Of a DNA stretch of 47,933 nucleotides, positions 41,502-47,933 are shown piece by piece. The stretch is from JAJXTN01 sp038230895. GTDB taxonomy: Bacteria; Patescibacteriota; Saccharimonadia; Saccharimonadales; UBA4665. How positions within the stretch are numbered: position 1 is the stretch's first letter; the number at the start of each line of letters is the position of its first letter. The notes beneath the pieces are model-generated. The model was not told the origin of the DNA. It saw only the letters and a program-made list of their open reading frames with translations, and did no database searches. The translations under genes and the position numbers were made by a program. The stretch lies in contig JBBRMJ010000010.1 in NCBI GenBank assembly GCA_038230895.1, positions 1-47,933 on the forward strand, given 5' to 3'.

Positions 41502-42014
41502 GTGTCGCAACCCACTCTCTATTTATTCATCGGCTACCCCGGGGCTGGCAAAACCACAGTTGCCAAGTTGGTAGCACAGGCCAGCGGCGGAACGCACCTC
41601 TGGGCCGACCATGAGCGGCTCAGATTGTTCAAAAAGCCAACACACTCTGAAACCGAAAGCCAAGAATTGTACCAACGGCTCAATGCGGCTGCTGGCTATC
41701 TATTGGAACAGGGCAAAAGTGTCATTTTTGATACGAATTTTAACTTCGCTGCCGATCGGCAACATTTACGTAAAATGGCCCATGATCACGGCGCTGAAAC
41801 GGTGGTTATCTGGGTATCTACGCCCCGCGACTTTGCCAAACAACGGGCAGTACATGACGACAATCTGCGTAATGGCTATATGACCAAGATGAATGCCAAA
41901 CAATTCGATACTATCGTCGCCAAGTTGGAAGCTCCAACCAAAGATGAAAAAGTTATTAAAATAGACGGAACGAAACTTGACGGCCAAGCCTTACTAGTCC
42001 AACTTGGTTTGTAG
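41502..42014 (+). CDS. P-loop kinase, AAA_33/polynucleotide-kinase-like
   Basis: The 170-aa protein has the Walker A GYPGAGKTTVAKLVA (about 12-26), an acidic ADHERLR segment, SVIFDTNFNFAADRQHLRKM and a lid-like STPRDFAKQRAVHDDNLRNGYM. It resembles small zeta-toxin/PNK-like kinases of the AAA_33 family, which phosphorylate nucleic acid ends or small metabolites. The stop abuts the ATG of the SNase gene, so the two share an operon. Substrate unknown. Confidence 0.82.
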   Translation: MSQPTLYLFIGYPGAGKTTVAKLVAQASGGTHLWADHERLRLFKKPTHSETESQELYQRLNAAAGYLLEQGKSVIFDTNFNFAADRQHLRKMAHDHGAETVVIWVSTPRDFAKQRAVHDDNLRNGYMTKMNAKQFDTIVAKLEAPTKDEKVIKIDGTKLDGQALLVQLGL

Positions 42015-42596
42015 ATGAGTCGCTACCGCTACAGTCACCGCCATATTTGGTTCTCCCTACTGGTCTTCGCTCTAAGCTGGTTGGTATACTACGGCCAGCA
42101 GCAACATTGGCTTGGTGGCGCCAGCCAAAGTTTGCAGGCCAATCAGCCCGGACTATATGTCGTCGATCACTTTGTTGATGGCGACACCATCGCCGTCAAA
42201 ATGAACGGCAATGTCGAGAAAATTCGGCTCATCGGTGTTGATACGCCCGAAACCCATAAGCCTAATACGCCGGTGCAATGCTACGGCCCAGCCGCAGCCG
42301 CCTACACCAAAAGTCGGATCGGCACCCAGCGGATTCGCCTGGAAGCCGACAGCCTGAGCACCAACCGTGACCGCTATAACCGCTTATTACGGTACGTGTA
42401 TCTCCCCGACGGTACGAACCTCGACCAGGCATTAATTCAGAATGGCTACGGCTTCTACTATCCATATTTCCCATTCACCAAGTCAACTCAATTCGCCGCC
42501 GCCCAGCAGCAGGCCATGAATGCCAACAAAGGCCTCTGGGGCAATTGCCATCCCACTGCCACCGACGGAGGCGGCTACATCTCTAATCCGCAGTAG
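42015..42596 (+). CDS. Secreted or membrane-anchored staphylococcal-type nuclease
   Basis: The 193-aa protein has an N-terminal membrane helix (IWFSLLVFALSWLVYYG, about 11-27) and a thermonuclease domain with VDGDTIAV, the catalytic-region IRLIGVDTPE, DRYNRLLRYVYL and MNANKGLWG. The Asp/Arg positions of SNase are present. Only two cysteines occur (QCYG and GNC), possibly one disulfide. It would degrade extracellular DNA/RNA, a plausible nucleotide-scavenging step for an organism of limited biosynthesis. Co-translated after the P-loop kinase. Confidence 0.88.
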   Translation: MSRYRYSHRHIWFSLLVFALSWLVYYGQQQHWLGGASQSLQANQPGLYVVDHFVDGDTIAVKMNGNVEKIRLIGVDTPETHKPNTPVQCYGPAAAAYTKSRIGTQRIRLEADSLSTNRDRYNRLLRYVYLPDGTNLDQALIQNGYGFYYPYFPFTKSTQFAAAQQQAMNANKGLWGNCHPTATDGGGYISNPQ

Positions 42597-42603
42597 CATT
42601 GCA

Positions 42604-43419
42604 TCAAACCTGGTCGGTACGAAGTTCGGGGATGGGGGTACGGCCAAATTGTCGGGCCAGATATTCACCGATGTTGAGCACGGGCGTTAGTAGATAGAGT
42701 AACAAGCAACCGAAGAACCAACAGATCAGCCAACTCCGCTTGCCATGCTGCCGTAATGTCCGAGGCCACCATTGGAGGTAATCCCACAGTTCGTGGCGGT
42801 CTGAACGGACTCGGCGCAGATGAGCCCCAACGCGTAGTGACCGCTGATAGTGGATACCGTAGCCGGCGTTGTGTAAATGCATTGCAAGATCGAGATCCTC
42901 GTGAATGCCAGCCTGATCACAGGTGGAGGTTCGAACTGCTTGCCACTGCACGTGAGTAATGGCCATATTCGACCCCCACAGCGTTGCATGGCCAATTAAC
43001 AATCGGTTGAAGTCAAAGGCCATGAAGTTATACAGCCAGGCAACAGCTTGCGGCCAGCGGACATTGTAGAAATAGGCCCCGCCCGTGAAAGCTTGCGAGG
43101 CGTGGTTTGGCTCTGCATAGAAGTCAGCAATCTGTTCCAGCCAGTCACTGGGCAACACCGTATCACCGTCAATTCGGGCGATAATATCGCCGCGAGCCGC
43201 GTTAAAGCCACGGTTACGGGCATGAACCCGGCCCTGCTGTGGCTCGGTGATAACACGAACGAACGGGAAACGCTCAGCAACGAGTCGGGAATTATCAGTG
43301 GAGTTATTATCAACCACGATCACTTCATATGGTTTGAGCGATTGGGCAGCAATAGCTTCCAGGCAGGCCGCCAGATGGGCCGCTTCGTTGTATACTGGGA
43401 TGACGATACTGATCTTCAT
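42604..43419 (-). CDS. GT2 family glycosyltransferase
   Basis: From ATG 43419 the product is 271 aa: MKISIVIPVYNEAAHLAACL, VIVVDNNSTDNSRLVAERFP, GDIIARIDGDTVLPSDW and HEDLDLAMHLHNAGYGI (the acceptor-side ED motif). A C-terminal helix (SWLICWFFGCLLLYLLTP) anchors it to the membrane. The start at 43464 in the same frame would lie upstream of the shared -10 region. It diverges from the glycoside-hydrolase-like pair. Confidence 0.9.
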   Translation of the reverse strand: MKISIVIPVYNEAAHLAACLEAIAAQSLKPYEVIVVDNNSTDNSRLVAERFPFVRVITEPQQGRVHARNRGFNAARGDIIARIDGDTVLPSDWLEQIADFYAEPNHASQAFTGGAYFYNVRWPQAVAWLYNFMAFDFNRLLIGHATLWGSNMAITHVQWQAVRTSTCDQAGIHEDLDLAMHLHNAGYGIHYQRSLRVGAHLRRVRSDRHELWDYLQWWPRTLRQHGKRSWLICWFFGCLLLYLLTPVLNIGEYLARQFGRTPIPELRTDQV

Positions 43420-43436
43420 AACGGGTAATTTCACCT

Positions 43437-43446
43437 TATAATTATA
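43437..43446. promoter_or_regulatory. Palindromic bidirectional -10 (TATAATTATA)
   Basis: TATAATTATA gives a TATAAT on each strand (43437-43442 plus, 43446-43441 minus) between the divergent GT2 and glycoside-hydrolase-like genes. The plus-strand ATG at 43446 is only 3 nt past the box, so that start or that promoter may need revision. Confidence 0.45.
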
Positions 43447-44540
43447 TGGCAAAGCGCTCATCATTGTATATCAACAACCTGATTCCTCGCTTAAAGCGCT
43501 GGCTGGGTCGCTATTGGCGGGCTAGTCGGTGGCACAAGCTGCTGTCGGTGTTAATTGTCCTGGCTACGTTGTTGTTTGGGGCCATGTTCGGCATCGCCGA
43601 GTGGTATATCCATAGCGAATCGTCAAAGCCTCTAGCATTGGGTGTTAGTTTCATCCCAGATTACGCACGTAGTCTCGGCGTTGATCCAGAAGCCAATCTG
43701 GATGCACTGTTGTCAATTGGCGTTAAAAACCTACGACTGGTCAGCTACTGGAGCGACAGTGAACAGACACCCGGCCAATATGACTTTCGGCAGCTAGACT
43801 GGCAATTCAGCAAGGCCGAGACGACTCATGCTAAAATCACGTTAACCCTCGGGCTACGCCAACCGCGGTGGCCCGAGTGCCACATACCGGCTTGGGCCGC
43901 CAGCGAGCCGATGAGCCAGTGGCAACCACAGTTAGAAGCCTACATAAAAGCCGTCGTCGAGCGCTATAAACACTCGCCCAGCCTGGAAAGTTATCAGTTG
44001 GAAAACGAATATTTCCTCAAGGGTTTTGGTATCTGTACAGACTTCAGCCGCTCACGCCTCGTCACTGAATATAACCTCGTGAAAGCCACCGATCCCAAAC
44101 ACCCGATTATTGTCGGCCGCAGCAACAATGACCTCGGTTTTCCCATCGGCCAGCCGCAGCCTGATGAATTCAGCATTTCGGTCTACAAGCGTGTCTGGGA
44201 CGCCGCGCTGACCCACCGCTACATTGAATATCCATTCCCAGCCTGGTACTACGGCTTCCTGGCTGGCACCCAAAAAATCCTGACTGGCAAAGATATGGTC
44301 ATCGGTGAATTGCAAGCCGAGGCCTGGCCACCACATGGCCAAACCATCCCGAATACCAGTCTGGCTGAACAGAGTAAATCCATCGATGCCAAACGTTTAG
44401 CAGCTCGCTTCAAGTATGGCGAAGCCACTGGCATGCGTGGCATCAACCTCTGGGGTGGGGAATATTGGTATTACCGCATGGTCGTGCTGCACGACCCGTC
44501 ACTGTGGAATGTCGCCAAACAAGAGTTTACGGCAAACTAA
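43446..44540 (+). CDS. Membrane-anchored glycoside-hydrolase-like TIM-barrel protein
   Basis: The 364-aa protein has a basic N-terminus, one membrane helix (about 33-53; LLSVLIVLATLLFGAMFGIA) and an outside domain like clan-A glycoside hydrolases (GH5/39/42 type). Candidate acid/base Glu is in ESYQLENEYFL (about 185) and nucleophile Glu in VIGELQAEAWPP (about 285). LRLVSYWSDSEQTPGQYDF and TLGLRQPRWPE are shared with the next gene. It may trim or remodel surface glycans; the substrate is unknown. The alternative start TTG 43464 is possible because of the promoter position. Confidence 0.72.
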   Translation: MAKRSSLYINNLIPRLKRWLGRYWRASRWHKLLSVLIVLATLLFGAMFGIAEWYIHSESSKPLALGVSFIPDYARSLGVDPEANLDALLSIGVKNLRLVSYWSDSEQTPGQYDFRQLDWQFSKAETTHAKITLTLGLRQPRWPECHIPAWAASEPMSQWQPQLEAYIKAVVERYKHSPSLESYQLENEYFLKGFGICTDFSRSRLVTEYNLVKATDPKHPIIVGRSNNDLGFPIGQPQPDEFSISVYKRVWDAALTHRYIEYPFPAWYYGFLAGTQKILTGKDMVIGELQAEAWPPHGQTIPNTSLAEQSKSIDAKRLAARFKYGEATGMRGINLWGGEYWYYRMVVLHDPSLWNVAKQEFTAN

Positions 44541-45458
44541 ATGATTATCGATCCTTCGCGCTTCGGCGTTAGCTTCTCCCTAAAACAGTGTCGGCAGTTT
44601 CAAATAGATATGACTGAAACTTTACGCTGGCTCGTTCATGATGCCGGTTTTCGACGTTTTCGTCTCATGACTTATTGGGATGAGCACGAGCCTTCGCCTG
44701 GACAGACAAATTTTGCATTACTCGATCAGCAAATTGACATCATTGAGCGAGCACATGGTGTAATTACACTGTGTTTAGGAGTACGGCAGCCTCGATGGCC
44801 AGAAAACCACTGGCCAGAATGGGCTTGGCAATTGCCAAAGGAAGAGAGGGATCAGGCTTTGAAATATTTTATCCAAACAGTGGTTGAGCGCTACCGTGAC
44901 CGAAACATCATTCTGAGCTATCAGTTGGAGAACGAGGCGTTGCTGACGCAATTCGGTCGACGACCGGCGACCGATCGAAAACGATTACGTACTGAGTACA
45001 AGCTTATTACTGAGCTCGACCCAAGCCGACCAATCATTATGACGACAAGTACATCGTGGGGCATTCCACTGCGTCGGCCAATACCAGCAGTTGTTGGTTT
45101 TTCTTATTATCATATTTTTTGGGATAAACGATCGCACCGTTACAGAAAAGCAGGTGGACATTATGTCCTGCTGCACAAATTTCGAGCTGCATGCATAGCA
45201 ATGCTGTGGCATCGCCCAAGTTTTATTCATGAGTTACAGCTGGAACCATGGGGACCGAAAAGTATATGGGAGATGACTCAGCAGGAACAGGATGAGTCAA
45301 TGAGTCCACTCCTTATGAAACGGAGTTTGGAACTTGCTCAGCGTACCAAATTGTATCCTATCGACGTGTGGGGCGGGGAATGGCTGTATTACCGGACAGT
45401 CGTGCAGAACGACCCGTCACTGTGGAATGTTGCCAAACAAGAGTTTACGAAATCTTAA
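44541..45458 (+). CDS. Glycoside-hydrolase-like TIM-barrel paralogue without anchor
   Basis: The 305-aa protein begins right after the preceding stop and is its paralogue without the membrane helix. Shared landmarks are FRLMTYWDEHEPSPGQTNF, CLGVRQPRWPENHWPEW, LSYQLENEALL (acid/base Glu) and IHELQLEPWGP (nucleophile Glu), plus the ending DPSLWNVAKQEFT. No signal peptide is seen, so it would act in the cytosol unless exported otherwise. Codon use is more A/T-rich than in the first copy, except for the nearly identical last 51 coding bases. Confidence 0.7.
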   Translation: MIIDPSRFGVSFSLKQCRQFQIDMTETLRWLVHDAGFRRFRLMTYWDEHEPSPGQTNFALLDQQIDIIERAHGVITLCLGVRQPRWPENHWPEWAWQLPKEERDQALKYFIQTVVERYRDRNIILSYQLENEALLTQFGRRPATDRKRLRTEYKLITELDPSRPIIMTTSTSWGIPLRRPIPAVVGFSYYHIFWDKRSHRYRKAGGHYVLLHKFRAACIAMLWHRPSFIHELQLEPWGPKSIWEMTQQEQDESMSPLLMKRSLELAQRTKLYPIDVWGGEWLYYRTVVQNDPSLWNVAKQEFTKS

Positions 45459-45465
45459 TCTCCGA

Positions 45466-45494
45466 TTGTCAAATCTATAGCGCTCCGCTACAAT
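45466..45494 (+). promoter_or_regulatory. smpB promoter
   Basis: TTGTCA (45466-45471), a 17-nt spacer and TACAAT (45489-45494) form a clear promoter. The chosen ATG 45505 lies 10 nt after the -10 box. An upstream ATG at 45493 overlaps the box and is rejected. Confidence 0.7.
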
Positions 45495-45504
45495 GATAAG
45501 CGCT

Positions 45505-45969
45505 ATGGCTAAGAAGAAACCGACCCAATCCAGGATTATCAGCAACCGCCGCGCTCGGCATGACTACGAGCTGGGTGATTCTTTGGTGGTGGGTTTGGAA
45601 TTGACCGGACGCGAAACCAAGGCCTTACGGATGGGTCATGGCCAATTACGCGGTGCCTACGTAACAACCAAGGACGATCAACTATGGTTGATTAACGCCA
45701 CCGTCAATGGCACCAGTGGCATTCCCATACCAGAGAACGAACAAACCCGCACCCGCCGCATCCTCGCCAAACGACGAGAGATTAAAGCGCTGATCGAAGC
45801 TAAACAACAGGGTAAGACCATCGTGCCGTTAGAAATGCTCATCGGTGGTCGTTATATCAAATTACGCATTTCGGTCGGCCGCGGCAAGAAGAATTACGAC
45901 AAACGTCAAGTTCTCAAAGCCCGTGACGATTTGCGCCGCACCGAAGCCGAAACCAAGAGCTACCGCTAA
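45505..45969 (+). CDS. smpB: SsrA-binding protein SmpB
   Basis: The 154-aa protein has the SmpB layout: NRRARHDYELGDSLVVGLEL, GRETKALRMGHGQLRGAYV, REIKALIEAKQQGKTIVPLE and the C-terminal GRGKKNYDKRQVLKARDD followed by a basic tail. It binds tmRNA and rescues stalled ribosomes. The tmRNA gene is not in this window. An ABC-F gene follows 7 nt later, so both are probably on one transcript for ribosome maintenance. Confidence 0.97.
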   Translation: MAKKKPTQSRIISNRRARHDYELGDSLVVGLELTGRETKALRMGHGQLRGAYVTTKDDQLWLINATVNGTSGIPIPENEQTRTRRILAKRREIKALIEAKQQGKTIVPLEMLIGGRYIKLRISVGRGKKNYDKRQVLKARDDLRRTEAETKSYR

Positions 45970-45976
45970 GGTCATT

Positions 45977-47635
45977 ATGTTATTAGCCGTCGACGTTACC
46001 GAGAAATCATTTGGAGATAAAATCCTCTACAACGAACTCAAGTTCGAAGTTCAAGACGGGGAGAAAATTGGCCTGATTGGCCGCAACGGCACCGGCAAAT
46101 CAACACTTTTAAACATGATTACCGGTGACGATACCGACTACCAGGGCGACATTGAACACAAACCAACAACGGTCATCATCGCCAGCCGGCAGGAGCACCA
46201 TGGGCATGATGACAAGACAGTCCTCAATTACATCCAAGGCGATTTGCCGGAATTCGACGAGCTCGAGCACATCATCCACACCTACCCCGAAACCATGGGC
46301 CATGATACGCGCAAAATTCAGCGCTATAGTGACGCCCTGGAGCGTTATAACCATCTCGGCTACTTCGAGATTGAAGACCAGCTAACCCAAGCTTTTCAAG
46401 ATTACCAACTCGACACCGCCAAATTACACGCCCCCATGAGCGAGCTCAGCGGTGGCCAGAAACGCATGGTCGAACTTATCAAAGTCCAACGGGCTAGGGG
46501 ACATTTAGCACTTATCGATGAACCCACGAACCACATGGATTATGTTGCCAAACAGGCCTTCATCAAGTGGCTGCGAGCAGCCGATGAAGCCGTCATCGTC
46601 ATTACTCACGACCGAGACGTGCTGACTAACGTCGACCGGATTATCGAGATCCGTGATGGCAAAGCCTACAATTTCGCCGGCAATTACGCCCAGTACCTAC
46701 GGGTCAATGCCAACCAAATCACCTCACAGGTCGGTCAATACGATCTGACCCAGCGGCGTATCCAGAACTTGCGGGCCGATATTATCCGCTTCCGCCGCCT
46801 CAAAGAGCGGTCGCGTGATCCGGGAACGATTAAACGCTTCAAATCCCAAGAGCAGAAAGCCGAAGCCGAACTCGCCAAACTGTCCACCACCGAGAAGCCA
46901 TCTTTCTGGATTGATCGTGAGAGTGCCGACGACCTCAGCCCCAAGGTCACCGATTCCTATCAGAAGTATAAGGCCAAGAACATCAACCTAAATACACGCA
47001 ACGACACCAGCCGCTCCTCACGCTTGCTGGTCGAAGCCCGCAACCTCAGCCTTAGCTACGGCGAAACACCCCTGTTCGAAGGCGTCAATTTCTCCTTACA
47101 CGAAGGCGAGCGCCTCCGCTTCCACGGCCGAAACGGCGCGGGCAAGACCACCCTCGTCAACGCCATACTAGCCAGGGCCACGAACCAACCCCTGGCGTCA
47201 CAGCTTCTAGACGGTACCATCGCCGTTGAGAAAGAGCTACGAATGGGCTTATATGAGCAAGAGATCGCCAGCAAATACCTGCCACTCAGCCTGCGCGACG
47301 CCATCGAACAAGTCTACATGGACCGCGACGTGCCCATCAGTGACCAAAAGGTCAAGAAACTCCTCGGTGATTACCTCTTCAATCCCGCCAGCGACGGTGA
47401 TATGCCGGTCAGCCGCCTCAGCGGTGGTCAGAAAGCCCGTTTCCAACTCATCCGCATGCTCTGCAATGACCCCATCATCCTCATTCTCGATGAGCCCACC
47501 AACCACCTCGACCTCCCAAGCATCGAAGAATTAGAGGACGCTTTAGCCAATTACGCCGGTGCCGTCATCTACATTTCCCACGACAGCCTCTTCGCCCAAA
47601 AACTAGCCGGCGAAACCATCCAAATCGGCAACTAA
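45977..47635 (+). CDS. ABC-F family ATPase
   Basis: The 552-aa protein from ATG 45977 has two ABC domains. The first has GLIGRNGTGKSTLL, LSGGQKRMVELIK and LIDEPTNHMD; the second RFHGRNGAGKTTLVNAIL, LSGGQKARFQLIR and LILDEPTNHLD. A charged linker (about 235-330; RRIQNLRADIIRFRRLKERS) joins them and no membrane segment exists, which is the ABC-F pattern. These proteins act on ribosomes, in translation control or antibiotic protection. The frame is open back to 45845 inside smpB, but the ATG after smpB is the sensible start. Confidence 0.93.
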   Translation: MLLAVDVTEKSFGDKILYNELKFEVQDGEKIGLIGRNGTGKSTLLNMITGDDTDYQGDIEHKPTTVIIASRQEHHGHDDKTVLNYIQGDLPEFDELEHIIHTYPETMGHDTRKIQRYSDALERYNHLGYFEIEDQLTQAFQDYQLDTAKLHAPMSELSGGQKRMVELIKVQRARGHLALIDEPTNHMDYVAKQAFIKWLRAADEAVIVITHDRDVLTNVDRIIEIRDGKAYNFAGNYAQYLRVNANQITSQVGQYDLTQRRIQNLRADIIRFRRLKERSRDPGTIKRFKSQEQKAEAELAKLSTTEKPSFWIDRESADDLSPKVTDSYQKYKAKNINLNTRNDTSRSSRLLVEARNLSLSYGETPLFEGVNFSLHEGERLRFHGRNGAGKTTLVNAILARATNQPLASQLLDGTIAVEKELRMGLYEQEIASKYLPLSLRDAIEQVYMDRDVPISDQKVKKLLGDYLFNPASDGDMPVSRLSGGQKARFQLIRMLCNDPIILILDEPTNHLDLPSIEELEDALANYAGAVIYISHDSLFAQKLAGETIQIGN

Positions 47636-47657
47636 GCCCATACCGAAGTTGTCAGCC

Positions 47658-47686
47658 TTGCCTGAGACCGCTGCATCAGCTATAAT
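47658..47686 (+). promoter_or_regulatory. Promoter of the tRNA-Asn transcript
   Basis: TTGCCT (47658-47663), a 17-nt spacer and TATAAT (47681-47686) give a near-consensus promoter. Transcription would start near 47693, about 165 nt before the tRNA, so both 68-bp repeats are in the leader. Confidence 0.8.
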
Positions 47687-47710
47687 TTGCGGAGTTCAGG
47701 TTACAATAAA

Positions 47711-47858
47711 ACCACCAAGTTGGGATAGTTTCACTCAGGACGTTTCACTCGTCTCGACGGATTATCCCACAGGGATAAAGCACATTTAACACCACCAAGT
47801 TGGGATAGTTTCACTCAGGACGTTTCACTCGTCTCGACGGATTATCCCACAGGGATAA
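47711..47858 (+). repeat. Two 68-bp direct repeats in the tRNA leader
   Basis: Positions 47711-47778 and 47791-47858 are identical 68-bp units separated by 12 nt. Each unit holds two GTTTCACTC copies and three mutually complementary pieces: TGGGATA, TTATCCC and GGGATAA. TTATCCC can pair either back to TGGGATA or forward, across ACA, to GGGATAA. In the second unit the forward hairpin grows to 10 bp (GGATTATCCC-ACA-GGGATAATCC, 47839-47861) and takes in the first three bases of the tRNA. Confidence 0.95.
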
Positions 47859-47933
47859 TCCGGGGTAGCTCAGTGGTAGAGCGGGGCGCTGTTAACGCCT
47901 AGGTCGCTGGTTCGAGCCCAGTCCCCGGAGCCA
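47859..47933 (+). tRNA. tRNA-Asn (GTT)
   Basis: A full cloverleaf is present. The acceptor TCCGGGG pairs with CCCCGGA, the D-arm is GCTC...GAGC, the anticodon arm is GGGCG-CTGTTAA-CGCCT with anticodon GTT, and the T-arm is GCTGG-TTCGAGC-CCAGT. The discriminator is G and CCA is encoded. The gene ends on the last base of the window, so any terminator lies outside. Confidence 0.97.

Noticed and set aside
45845..45976. N-terminal extension of the ABC-F gene into smpB
   Set aside because: It is an out-of-frame reading of smpB; ATG 45977 follows the smpB stop and gives the standard ABC-F N-terminus.
47711..47858. CRISPR or T-box riboswitch
   Set aside because: Only two 68-bp copies with a 12-nt gap exist, so it is not CRISPR. 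No T-box bulge consensus or specifier stem was seen, and the downstream gene is a tRNA.

Overview
The window looks like a chromosomal stretch of a small-genome bacterium of the Patescibacteria (CPR), most likely a Saccharibacterium (TM7). That placement is an inference from gene content: a complete F1Fo ATP synthase operon, LytR-CpsA-Psr and glycosyltransferase envelope genes, a CofE-like gamma-glutamyl ligase without other F420 genes, MscL with a zinc-ribbon tail, REC-only signalling, a UvrD-RecB fusion and very tight gene packing. No rRNA is present to confirm it. TGA is used as a normal stop, which argues against the lineages that read UGA as glycine.

Layout. 1-1530 is a decayed, AT-rich accessory segment. 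It holds a terminator and hairpin cluster, tRNA-3'-end-like sequences, an RHH antitoxin with a RelE-type toxin broken by an in-frame TAG, and an HD-domain gene broken by a TGA and a T-tract frameshift. 1711-4357 (minus) is a three-gene photolyase operon: a FAD-binding photolyase homologue, a DUF2256 zinc finger, and a PhrB/CryB-type photolyase that has lost all its Fe-S cysteines. A 53-codon basic ORF is transcribed divergently from an extremely compact promoter. 4723-7094 holds an SRPBCC/atypical-SDR pair and the gamma-glutamyl ligase, preceded by a 15-codon overlapping upstream ORF. 7434-11027 encodes a large secreted metallophosphoesterase with four C-terminal repeat domains. 11060-14315 holds an ATP-grasp ligase, an RRM protein and two membrane proteins. 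14563-17383 is a signalling operon (membrane protein, 89-aa protein, PAS histidine kinase, REC-only regulator). It is followed by a heptanucleotide tandem array and a Crp/Fnr regulator.

18207-26705 combines envelope functions (LCP transferase, three glycosyltransferase-type genes) with respiratory-type flavoenzymes (an FAD lactate/glycolate-type dehydrogenase and NDH-2). 26733-31486 holds the UvrD-RecB helicase-nuclease, an aquaporin and MscL. 31492-38802 (minus) is the ATP synthase operon, transcribed atpI-B-E-F-H-A-(orf83)-G-(orf124)-D-C. The two bracketed genes are unrecognised and sit exactly at subunit junctions. 38901-45458 holds a glutaredoxin, a corrinoid adenosyltransferase-like ATPase, a DAG-kinase-like protein, a P-loop kinase, a secreted SNase, a GT2 and two tandem glycoside-hydrolase-like paralogues. 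The window ends with smpB, an ABC-F ATPase and tRNA-Asn(GTT), whose leader carries a 68-bp duplicated unit able to fold in alternative ways.

A recurring feature is that clear -10 boxes (often extended TGn) lie only 6-10 nt upstream of start codons, which predicts many leaderless mRNAs. I did not find one spectacular new system. The best candidates for undescribed biology are the Fe-S-less photolyase operon, the two orphan genes in the atp operon, the duplicated leader before tRNA-Asn, and the uncharacterised membrane/89-aa/kinase/REC module.
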